12,953 nt of DNA from Armatimonadota bacterium (lineage in GTDB: Bacteria > Armatimonadota > JAAZEB01): contig DUUU01000381.1 in NCBI GenBank assembly GCA_012841485.1, forward strand, positions 1-12,953. The letters run 5' to 3'. The notes beneath the pieces are model-generated. The model was not told where the DNA came from. It was given only the letters and a program-made list of their open reading frames with translations, and did no database searches. Below, piece after piece: positions 1 to 5,255 of the stretch; position 1 is the stretch's first letter, and each line of letters starts with the position of its first letter. Position numbers and translations under genes: made by a program.

Positions 1-1
1 C

Positions 2-214
2 GCGGAGATCGTGGCGAAGCAGGAGGGCGTCATCGCCGGCCTGGAGGTGGCTGCCCTGGCCTTCGCCCTGCTCGACGCGGAGCTCCGCTTCGACGCCCTG
101 GCAGAGGATGGCGACTCCGTCACTCCCTGCGCTCACTCTCCGGCCTTACTGCTTTGGGTGCTCGCCCGCGTTCAGTTCAGATCAAACCACTTGTCCGTGG
201 GGTTTTGGCCGTAG
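2..214 (+). pseudogene. nadC: Truncated nadC fragment (nicotinate-nucleotide pyrophosphorylase, N-terminal part)
   Basis: The frame opens before the window edge and reads AEIVAKQEGVIAGLEVAALA, then FALLDAELRFDALAEDGDSV, then TP. This matches the N-terminal domain of NadC, the quinolinate phosphoribosyltransferase of NAD synthesis (pattern ARIxAKxEGVxAGxxVAxxxFxLLDxxxxxxxxxxDGDxVxxG). The similarity stops at about position 127. The expected next part (Gly, then the GPAxxLLxGERxxLNFLQRLSGIAT region and the whole catalytic barrel) is absent. The frame then runs through 29 unrelated codons to a stop at 212-214, overlapping the 3' end of the pilin gene on the other strand. I see no continuation in the other two forward frames. 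It is therefore a broken gene, a rearrangement junction, or an assembly join. The identification rests on about 42 residues read by eye; the truncation is seen directly. Confidence 0.6.
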
Positions 215-825
215 TAAAACTGCGTGGTCTTCATCCACTTCACGTGCCCATCTACGAAACCGACGTTGCAGCCATCCATGTGCAGGGGACGGGGTCGGCC
301 CTGATAGGGCGTATCGCCGGGGAGAGGAATGCCATCAACCTCATCCGTCGGTGGCAAAGGCGGGTTTCCGAAGTGGCTTGGGATGTTGAAGTGCCAGTCG
401 TAGGCCTTGCTGCCGCTGTTGGTGTTCACCATTCCGGCATCGCAGAGGATCACCGTTTCGGCGGGAGACTGGATCTGGGCCATCGTGACCCTATCGAGGT
501 AGCCCTGGGCCCAGCCGATGGAGTACTGCTTGGTGCTGGGGCATCTCAGGGCGTCCGTGTTCTTGACGTAGGGCATGATCTGGTCTTTCCACTGAGCTTT
601 GCCATCGTAGCGGGTTGGCAGGCGCTCATCATAGTCCTGAACGTACATCAGGATGCCCTTGTTGAGCTGGTTGATGTTCGATTGGCAGGTGGCCTTTCGC
701 GCGTTTTCACGCGCCCGGGCGAAGACTGGGAAGAGGATCGCCGCCAGGATGGCGATGATGGCGATAACCACGAGCAGCTCGATGAGGGTAAAGCCTCCCT
801 GTTGCGCATGCTGGTGCGTTTTCAT
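172..825 (-). CDS. Type IV pilin-like (prepilin N-terminal methylation motif, H-X9-DG) protein
   Basis: A 217-residue protein with a class III prepilin leader: a short basic/polar head, then Gly11 | Phe12 with Glu at +5 (GFTLIE), followed by a hydrophobic helix to about residue 35. It would be cut and N-methylated by a PilD-type peptidase and either assembled in a pseudopilus or anchored in the membrane. The [19 protein letters not shown] stretch after the helix is the style seen in large paralogous families of Armatimonadota and, in a variant form, Planctomycetes. The C-terminus has the H-X9-DG motif (His182, then Asp192-Gly193, in [14 protein letters not shown]). Cysteines lie at 47, 95, 128 and 186. 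The ATG at 825 has an AAAGGGG Shine-Dalgarno 6 nt upstream. It stands alone, divergent from the imuB cassette. The exact role (pilus, secretion or surface protein) cannot be told. Confidence 0.9.
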   Translation of the reverse strand: MKTHQHAQQGGFTLIELLVVIAIIAILAAILFPVFARARENARKATCQSNINQLNKGILMYVQDYDERLPTRYDGKAQWKDQIMPYVKNTDALRCPSTKQYSIGWAQGYLDRVTMAQIQSPAETVILCDAGMVNTNSGSKAYDWHFNIPSHFGNPPLPPTDEVDGIPLPGDTPYQGRPRPLHMDGCNVGFVDGHVKWMKTTQFYYGQNPTDKWFDLN

Positions 826-881
826 CTCTAGCCCCTTTCTACTCCATCCGCTGCGGGCTGGCCGGTCACTCCGTGGAGTGC

Positions 882-946
882 GCGAGTGCGTAGGCGGGAA
901 CTATCAGATGGCCAGGCGGCAGGATCACGCACTCGCTTGTGCCGCC
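882..946 (-). promoter_or_regulatory. Possible H-type pseudoknot in the pilin gene leader
   Basis: Two perfect inverted repeats are interleaved. Read on the minus strand 5' to 3': GGCGGCA (946-940), 3 nt, GCGAGTGCGT (936-927), 5 nt, TGCCGCC (921-915), 23 nt, ACGCACTCGC (891-882). The 7-bp and 10-bp pairings cross, which is the topology of an H-type pseudoknot; alternatively they are mutually exclusive hairpins of a switch. It ends 56 nt before the pilin ATG. A further hairpin, CACTCC/GGAGTG (880-867), follows at once. The arms are seen; folding and function are inferred, and I do not recognise it as a known riboswitch class. Confidence 0.4.
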
Positions 947-948
947 AG

Positions 949-960
949 CTACCTGTTCAT
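949..960 (-). promoter_or_regulatory. Three-codon mini reading frame (Met-Asn-Arg-stop) with perfect Shine-Dalgarno
   Basis: On the minus strand AAGGAGG (976-970) is followed by 9 nt and then ATG AAC AGG TAG. The stop lies 2 nt before the first arm of the possible pseudoknot. It could be a start-stop leader element that holds a ribosome next to the structure. It could also be chance, since AAGGAGG occurs inside several genes of this window. Confidence 0.25.
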
Positions 961-1132
961 TCGACCTTTCCTCCTTGCGAACGGTCGATGACTGATGAGA
1001 TGATTGGGCCTTGCTGATGGACTGCTTCGGAGCCCATGCGCGCGAATCCTCCCCGGACGGGCGATGCATTCCCGTTCCAGAAGTAGGCGGGTGTCAAACG
1101 GTGGCAAATCAATCGCGCCGGCGCTCTGTGCC

Positions 1133-1161
1133 TTGACAGGGGATGGGCGGGTTTCTATAAT
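1133..1161 (+). promoter_or_regulatory. Consensus sigma-70 promoter of the imuB cassette
   Basis: A perfect TTGACA (1133-1138), a 17-bp spacer and a perfect TATAAT (1156-1161), placing the transcript start near 1168 and the imuB ATG about 36 nt downstream. A promoter this strong on a mutagenic polymerase gene would normally need a repressor, and a palindrome sits exactly where one would bind. Confidence 0.85.
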
Positions 1162-1165
1162 AATG

Positions 1166-1181
1166 GCAAACGTGAGTTTGC
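1166..1181. promoter_or_regulatory. Palindromic operator candidate (LexA-like) overlapping the start of transcription
   Basis: GCAAAC-GTGA-GTTTGC is a perfect 6-4-6 inverted repeat that begins 4 bp after the -10 box. Its AAC-N4-GTT core and geometry resemble the Gram-positive LexA box (CGAAC-N4-GTTCG), with A in place of G in each arm. ImuB-type genes are commonly in the SOS regulon, so the inference is a lineage-specific LexA site. No lexA gene is in the window to confirm it. Confidence 0.55.
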
Positions 1182-1203
1182 ACACTAAGCCCTTGGAGTA
1201 CTG

Positions 1204-2409
1204 ATGCGACGGCAAGTGATCCTGTGCATGCAGCTCGAGCATTTCTATGCCCGGGTGGCGTGCCTGCAGATGGGCGAGGCGGCACCGGCGCGGGTGGCAG
1301 TGACGCGCGAGGGCCGGGTGCTGGATGCATCGCCCGAGGCGGTGGCGGCCGGTTTGCGGCCGGGAATGCGCGTGCGCGAGGCACGCCGGTGGTTCCCGGA
1401 CGCGACCTTCGTGCCTGCGGTGGATGAGGTTTACCTGGAGTATGCCCGGCCGATCCTCGACCTGTGCGCGTCCTACACCCCCCTGGTCGATCCCGAGACG
1501 CCGGCGCGGGTTTTCCTGGACGTGGCGGGTTGCGGGGCACTCTATGGATCCCCGGAGAGGGTCGCGGGGGCGTTGGCGCGGCGCATTCCGCAGGAGACGG
1601 GGTTTGCCTGCGTCGTTGGATGTGGTCGCAGCCGGCTGGTGGCCGCGCTGGCGGCGCCGATGGGACGATTGGTACCTCCGGGGGGTGAAAGCGAATTCCT
1701 GGCGCCGCTTCCCCTATCATGCCTGAAAGGGGTGCTCTCGCGCGAGATGGTCGAATGGTTGGAGTTGCGTGGCGTGGCTACCTTCGGCGCGGTATGCGCG
1801 CTTCCACCGGGAATGCTGTGGCGGCGCTTTGGAAGGGAGGGGGAGAAGCTGATCCAACTGGCACAGGGCTTTGACCCTACGCCCGTGCGTCCGGCCTACC
1901 CGCCACCGCGTGTCGATGCGCGCGTGGAGTGCGAGCACCCGCCGGAGACGGAAGAGGCGGCCGGGCAGTACCTGGCGCACCTCGCGTTCGGAATCGCGAA
2001 CCAGCTGAAGGTGACGCGCGAGCAGGCGCGCCTTCACCGCCTCTGCCTCTCCTTTCGCGAGGGAGAGACAGCGCAGGCAGCGGTGCGCCTCCCTGCGCCG
2101 GTAAGCAGCCCTCGGGAGCTTTACCAGGTGCTCCTGCGCCTCTTCAGAAAGCTATCGCCGCAGGAGCCGCCGCTCGAAATGACGGCGACTGCAGAGGAGA
2201 TCACCCAGGGCGAGGCGTTTCAAGGCTCTCTCTTCCCGGAGATGGAGGATGCATCCGCGGCGGCGCGCCGGGAGCGCGACCGCCGCCTGGGGCATGTGCT
2301 CTCGCTCCTGGCGGCCCGTTACGGGCCGGCGATGGTCGCGCCCGGCTGCCATCTCTGGACAAGTCGCCGGCCGCGTTTTCTCGACCGTGTCGCGCGCGAA
2401 GGTTGGTAG
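1204..2409 (+). CDS. imuB: ImuB-like Y-family DNA polymerase homologue, catalytically inactive
   Basis: A 401-residue Y-family polymerase fold. N-terminal palm: MQLEHFYARVAC corresponds to the DMDxFFAxVE motif of DinB/Dpo4, with the metal-binding Asp replaced by Gln10. The second motif SIDEAYLDI reads TPARVFLDV, so the Asp-Glu pair is Ala101-Arg102. All three catalytic carboxylates are lost, as in ImuB proteins, which act as clamp-binding scaffolds for the ImuA-ImuB-DnaE2 mutasome. The helix-hairpin-helix (LELRGVATFGAVCALPPG, about 180-197) and the RFGxxGxxLxxLAxGxDxxPV stretch follow. QGSLF (340-344) fits a beta-clamp binding motif. GGAG lies 5 nt before the ATG. The next gene starts 3 nt after the stop. 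No imuA or dnaE2 lies next to it. A DinB assignment is excluded by the lost carboxylates. Confidence 0.88.
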   Translation: MRRQVILCMQLEHFYARVACLQMGEAAPARVAVTREGRVLDASPEAVAAGLRPGMRVREARRWFPDATFVPAVDEVYLEYARPILDLCASYTPLVDPETPARVFLDVAGCGALYGSPERVAGALARRIPQETGFACVVGCGRSRLVAALAAPMGRLVPPGGESEFLAPLPLSCLKGVLSREMVEWLELRGVATFGAVCALPPGMLWRRFGREGEKLIQLAQGFDPTPVRPAYPPPRVDARVECEHPPETEEAAGQYLAHLAFGIANQLKVTREQARLHRLCLSFREGETAQAAVRLPAPVSSPRELYQVLLRLFRKLSPQEPPLEMTATAEEITQGEAFQGSLFPEMEDASAAARRERDRRLGHVLSLLAARYGPAMVAPGCHLWTSRRPRFLDRVAREGW

Positions 2410-2412
2410 GCG

Positions 2413-2655
2413 ATGGCGAAGATACGCCACATCCCCATTCGGGTCACGACGCGTGGAAAGCGGCCCAACTGGCTGTTCTGGGGCGGCCGGGGCACGCGTG
2501 TGCGCCAGCTCCTCAACTTCTGGCGCGAGACCGGATACTGGTGGGAGGGCGAGCACGAAAAAGACTTCTACCGCGTGCAGTGCGACCGGGGACATTACGA
2601 TATCTACCGCGACCGTGTCACCGGCGAGTGGTTCCTCTACCGGATCCACGAGTGA
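2413..2655 (+). CDS. Small DUF6504-like protein encoded with ImuB
   Basis: An 80-residue protein rich in Trp, Tyr and Arg (KRPNWLFWGGRGTRVRQLLN, then FWRETGYWWEGE, then YRVQCDRGHYDIYRD, ending WFLYRIHE). This pattern of beta-strands with GR, W-WW and YRV-YDLYRD blocks matches the DUF6504 family, which I recall as being encoded next to or fused to ImuB-type polymerases in Actinobacteria, Deinococcus and related groups. The biochemical role is unknown; a part in lesion bypass is inferred from linkage. The ATG is 3 nt after the imuB stop and the nearest purine-rich signal (TAGG) overlaps that stop, so translation is probably coupled. There is no signal peptide or membrane segment. It is the last gene of the cassette. 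Confidence 0.75.
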   Translation: MAKIRHIPIRVTTRGKRPNWLFWGGRGTRVRQLLNFWRETGYWWEGEHEKDFYRVQCDRGHYDIYRDRVTGEWFLYRIHE

Positions 2656-2728
2656 GCGCCGCTTCCCAGGATTGCCGGCCAAAGCGGCGATGCTCTTCGC
2701 GCGCTCTCGCCGCGAGCCGTGCCGGCAT

Positions 2729-2747
2729 CGAGTGGATTCCCCACTCG
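2729..2747. repeat. Stem-loop after the imuB cassette
   Basis: CGAGTGG (2729-2735) and CCACTCG (2741-2747) form a perfect 7-bp stem with a 5-nt loop, 22 nt before the larger hairpin at 2769-2798, in the 156-bp gap between two convergent genes. Confidence 0.5.
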
Positions 2748-2768
2748 TGGGAAACGCTCTTCTCGCAA

Positions 2769-2798
2769 TGTCCCCCTGGGTGGGCACCCGGGGGGACA
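2769..2798. terminator. Strong hairpin between convergent genes, possible bidirectional terminator
   Basis: The left arm TGTCCCCCTGGGT (2769-2781) and right arm ACCCGGGGGGACA (2786-2798) pair over 13 bp with one T-G wobble (2777/2790) and a GGGC loop. It ends 13 nt past the stop codon of the epimerase gene. Neither side has a T-tract, so an intrinsic terminator is only a guess; it could equally protect mRNA 3' ends. Confidence 0.5.
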
Positions 2799-2811
2799 CG
2801 ACACGCCCTTG

Positions 2812-3855
2812 CTACATCATCTGCTTTACCCAGGTGGCCGGCGTGTTTTCAGAGGTCAGCTCCAGGCCATCCTTCAGGTAGCGCATCGGTTGCGGGCCCA
2901 GATCCTTGGCCCAGGCCACCATGCGCCGGATGCCCTCATCAATGGAGACCGTCGTTCGGTAGCCAAGAAGGCGCTGCGCCTTGTCGAGGGTGCAGTAGGC
3001 CTCCTTCACCTCCTTGGGACGGGGCGGGTGGTAGAGCGGTTTCACCTCCGGCGGTGGGTTGTCCGGGTCATAGCCGAAGTGCTTCAGCACCAGGCGTGCT
3101 ACCTCGTTGATGGAGTACTCTTCCCGCGGGCCGATGTTGAAGATCTGCCCGTTGGCGACATCGTCGAAGCCGGCGCGCACCGTGTAGGGCGTGAAGTCGT
3201 CGATGTGAGAGAAGGCGCGCTTCTGCTCGCCATCGCCGTAGATGAAGAAGGGCTTGCCGGCAAGCAGGCGGTTGATAAAGATGCCGATGACGTTGCGGTA
3301 AGGATCCGCAATATTCTGGCGCTCTCCGTAAACATTATGCGGCCGGATGATGGTATACTGGAACCCGTGTACCTCAGAGAGGATCTCGGTCGCGCGTTCC
3401 ATCGCGGCTTTGGCAATCGCGTAGACATCCTCGGGCTGGCGCGGCAGATCCTCGTGGAAGGGGGCTGGCTGCGCGCCATAAACGCTCATCGAGGAGATGA
3501 GCACCATCTTGCGCATTCCTTCACGGATCGCCGGCACCAGCACGTTGAGATAGGCAAGGTAGTTTCGCTCGGTGCTGCTCAAGGGGGTGAACTGGCTGCG
3601 CCCCTCCGTGGCGTCTGCCGCCATGTGGAAGATGATCTCGGGACGCACCTTGCGGAGATAGGCGTCCGTTGCCTCGCGGTGGCGCAGGTCCAGCACGGTG
3701 AACTCGCTCTGCGGGTGAATATTCCGCCAATATCCGCCCGACATATCGTCTACGCCGAAGACCGTATGCCCTTCGGCAACGAGAGCATCTACAAGGTGCG
3801 AGCCCATGAAGCCCGCGGCTCCGGTGACAAGCAGTCTCCTGCCCTTTCCTGGCAT
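2812..3855 (-). CDS. NAD-dependent epimerase/dehydratase (extended SDR, sugar nucleotide type)
   Basis: A 347-residue Rossmann protein of the extended short-chain dehydrogenase family (UDP-glucose 4-epimerase/dTDP-glucose dehydratase group). The NAD-binding GxxGxxG is GAAGFMG (12-18), with an acidic residue at the end of beta-2 (VDD, 35-37). The catalytic triad is SSMSVYG (121-127) with Tyr145-x-x-x-Lys149 (YAIAK). RPHNVYGERQ (171-180) is the usual substrate-domain motif. It likely works in the cytosol on a nucleotide sugar for polysaccharide or glycan synthesis; the substrate cannot be told. The frame stays open for 59 more codons upstream, but ATG 3855 is chosen because it starts right before the Rossmann strand, has GGGGAG 5 nt upstream, and lies downstream of the promoter. 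It is divergent from the PilZ gene. Confidence 0.9.
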   Translation of the reverse strand: MPGKGRRLLVTGAAGFMGSHLVDALVAEGHTVFGVDDMSGGYWRNIHPQSEFTVLDLRHREATDAYLRKVRPEIIFHMAADATEGRSQFTPLSSTERNYLAYLNVLVPAIREGMRKMVLISSMSVYGAQPAPFHEDLPRQPEDVYAIAKAAMERATEILSEVHGFQYTIIRPHNVYGERQNIADPYRNVIGIFINRLLAGKPFFIYGDGEQKRAFSHIDDFTPYTVRAGFDDVANGQIFNIGPREEYSINEVARLVLKHFGYDPDNPPPEVKPLYHPPRPKEVKEAYCTLDKAQRLLGYRTTVSIDEGIRRMVAWAKDLGPQPMRYLKDGLELTSENTPATWVKQMM

Positions 3856-3931
3856 CGCTTCTCCCCATCTCCATGTGGTGTCGCGCGAACCGGCAGCCAC
3901 CTGCTCAGGCGGGGCCGGGCGCCGATACCGC

Positions 3932-3960
3932 ATTATACCATCTCCTTCGCAGTCGGGCAA
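3932..3960 (-). promoter_or_regulatory. Sigma-70 promoter of the epimerase gene
   Basis: On the minus strand TTGCCC (3960-3955), a 17-bp spacer and TATAAT (3937-3932) form a good promoter (-35 4/6, -10 6/6). The transcript would start near 3925, giving a leader of about 70 nt before ATG 3855. Confidence 0.7.
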
Positions 3961-4017
3961 TCCCAGCAAGAGGAAGTGCTGCCACCACACGGAACAAGAG
4001 AGTAGAAAGCGCGGCTG

Positions 4018-4037
4018 CGGCGGGGGGGCCACCGCCG
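4018..4037 (+). repeat. GC-rich hairpin ahead of the PilZ gene
   Basis: CGGCGG (4018-4023) and CCGCCG (4032-4037) form a 6-bp stem with an 8-nt loop, ending 9 nt before the AGGA ribosome binding site of the next gene. No clear -35/-10 was found for that gene on the plus strand. Confidence 0.3.
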
Positions 4038-4057
4038 GGCAGCATCAGGATGCAGGA

Positions 4058-5050
4058 ATGCCTAAAGATCATGCCCTGAGGGATATCCTCGTCGTCGACT
4101 GGCCAGAGAGCGCCGCGGCAGAATTGGGCCAACTACTTGAAGGGGCTGGATTCACGCCGTGCCCCGCGGGATCCGGAGCGGAGGCTGGGGCGCTCGTTTC
4201 TACCCACACCTATGCCGCTGCGGTCATCTCGAGCATGCTTCCGGATATGCCTGGCGGCGATTGCATCCGCGAGTTGCAGCGCCGCGACCGTGACCTTCCC
4301 TGCGTGGTGGTTGCCTCCGCGCCCACCGTGGAGAGCGTCATCGCGGTTGCCAACCTCTGTGTCTTCGGTTATGTGGTCCGTCCGGTTCGCTCACGGGAGT
4401 TCCTCGATCTCGTCACGCGCGCCGTGGAGCATCGCCGCCTCGAGGCAGAACTCCGCGACGAGCGCCTTCGGACGGCACAGCTCCTCGGGATGCTGCAGAC
4501 CATAGAGACGATCCAGGACCGCATCAACAACCCGCTGCAGGTCATCCTTGGCTATGCCGAACTTCTCAGCGGCTCCCTGGATGAGGCCGACGCGGAGACC
4601 CATCAATTCGTCCAGCGAATCGCGGATGCGGGCGGCGCCATCGCGGATGTCATCGCCAAGTTGCGCCGCGTGCGCCGGCCGACTACGCAGGCATGGTCCT
4701 TCGGGGAGACGCTGGATCTCGACGAGGCCGGCCCGCCTCCTCACGACCGGCGCCTGCACCCTCGCTTCATCTCGGTGATGCTGGTGCGCTTTCGCGGGCG
4801 AGTGGGTTGGCGGTGGCACTATGTGGATGACATTAGCCGCGGCGGCCTCGCCATCCATATTACCGATGCCATGGAGCTCCCCGAATGCGTTGAGATTGAA
4901 CTGGCGGATCCGGAGAGCGGAGAGACCTATCAATGCCAGGCGGAAAAGGTGTGGGTGGATCCCCATCAGGCGCGCGCTGGCCTCCGTTTCACCATGCTGG
5001 ATCCGCGCCTCGCCGAGCGGCTCCGGCCCGAGCAAGACGGGCCCCCCTGA
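4058..5050 (+). CDS. Pseudo-receiver / degenerate DHp / PilZ protein (putative c-di-GMP receptor)
   Basis: A 330-residue protein of three parts. Residues 9-125 have a CheY-like receiver fold (ILVVDW start, SSMLPDMPGG turn, GYVVRP end), but the phospho-acceptor Asp is Ser58, the second acidic-pocket residue is Trp15, and the conserved Lys is Arg108, so normal phosphorylation is not expected. Residues 127-205 form a coiled helix plus DRINNPLQVILGYAELL, which matches the HisKA motif HEINNPL with His replaced by Asp154 and Glu by Arg155; no ATPase domain follows. Residues 229-325 are a PilZ domain with both c-di-GMP motifs intact: RLHPR (232-236, RxxxR) and DISRGG (258-263, DxSxxG). It is soluble, with no signal peptide. 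ATG 4058 is chosen because the receiver strand starts at once and AGGA lies 7 nt upstream. Role inferred: a c-di-GMP-responsive, phosphorylation-independent regulator or adaptor. Confidence 0.87.
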   Translation: MPKDHALRDILVVDWPESAAAELGQLLEGAGFTPCPAGSGAEAGALVSTHTYAAAVISSMLPDMPGGDCIRELQRRDRDLPCVVVASAPTVESVIAVANLCVFGYVVRPVRSREFLDLVTRAVEHRRLEAELRDERLRTAQLLGMLQTIETIQDRINNPLQVILGYAELLSGSLDEADAETHQFVQRIADAGGAIADVIAKLRRVRRPTTQAWSFGETLDLDEAGPPPHDRRLHPRFISVMLVRFRGRVGWRWHYVDDISRGGLAIHITDAMELPECVEIELADPESGETYQCQAEKVWVDPHQARAGLRFTMLDPRLAERLRPEQDGPP

Positions 5051-5067
5051 GATTGCGTGGAAATGGC

Positions 5068-5111
5068 CGAAGGGGTGGGGCAAGCTCACCTTTGCTCGCC
5101 CCACCCCTTCG
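5068..5111. terminator. Strong stem-loop after the PilZ gene, probable terminator
   Basis: CGAAGGGGTGGGGC (5068-5081) and GCCCCACCCCTTCG (5098-5111) form a perfect 14-bp stem with a 16-nt loop, 17 nt past the stop codon, followed by TTTGG. The T-tract is short, so efficiency is uncertain. It can serve both convergent transcripts. Confidence 0.7.
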
Positions 5112-5132
5112 TTTGGATGGGATGATGGCTAC

Positions 5133-5160
5133 GGTTCAGGCCTGCGCAGAGGCCTGAACC
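5133..5160. repeat. Perfect 11-bp inverted repeat
   Basis: GGTTCAGGCCT (5133-5143) and AGGCCTGAACC (5150-5160) pair perfectly around a 6-nt loop. It is the second of three stem-loops in the 205-bp gap between two convergent genes. Confidence 0.7.
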
Positions 5161-5198
5161 CGGGGCTCTGAGCATCCGACGCCGGGCCAAAGCCCCGG
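5160..5198. repeat. 8-bp inverted repeat adjoining the previous hairpin
   Basis: CCGGGGCT (5160-5167) and AGCCCCGG (5191-5198) pair with a 23-nt loop and abut the 5133-5160 stem. It lies 57 nt past the stop of the exported-protein gene on the minus strand, and may be part of its terminator. Confidence 0.5.
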
Positions 5199-5255
5199 AA
5201 GACCGCATCACAACGGGACGCCACCCGCGTCGCTATTGGACAGCAGGGAGACTCC

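Larger units (their letters stand above)
826..1203. other. 378-bp divergent intergenic region between pilin gene and imuB cassette
   Basis: No convincing gene lies here. The right part (1133-1203) holds the imuB promoter, palindrome and ribosome binding site. The left part (about 867-976) is the presumed leader of the pilin gene on the minus strand, with several inverted repeats and a three-codon reading frame behind a perfect AAGGAGG. I found no clear -35/-10 pair for the pilin gene; it may start anywhere in 980-1110. The run 1094-1107 has two direct copies of a CAAA-containing half-site (TCAAAC, GCAAAT) similar to the half-site of the imuB palindrome. Confidence 0.6.

Noticed and set aside
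867..880. CACTCC-GT-GGAGTG palindrome as a protein operator
   Set aside because: Six-bp arms are short, it lies 42 bp before the ATG within the leader, and no second copy was found; kept only as part of the leader structure.
882..946. c-di-GMP (GEMM) riboswitch upstream of the pilin gene, suggested by the PilZ gene nearby and by known pilin riboswitches
   Set aside because: The conserved GEMM elements (such as the CACAGGGCAAACC-like part and GNRA receptor) are not seen; only the inverted repeats are.
866..1069. A 67-codon minus-strand frame across the pilin leader
   Set aside because: No ribosome binding site before its ATG, no recognisable product, and it covers the inverted repeats; treated as leader, not gene.
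1929..3110. A 393-codon Pro/Arg/Ala-rich plus-strand frame overlapping imuB and its downstream gene
   Set aside because: Out-of-frame shadow of imuB and the DUF6504-like gene; low-complexity composition and no ribosome binding site.
2719..4005. A 428-codon plus-strand frame opposite the epimerase gene
   Set aside because: Antisense shadow of a clear SDR gene with intact NAD and catalytic motifs; it also runs through the epimerase promoter.
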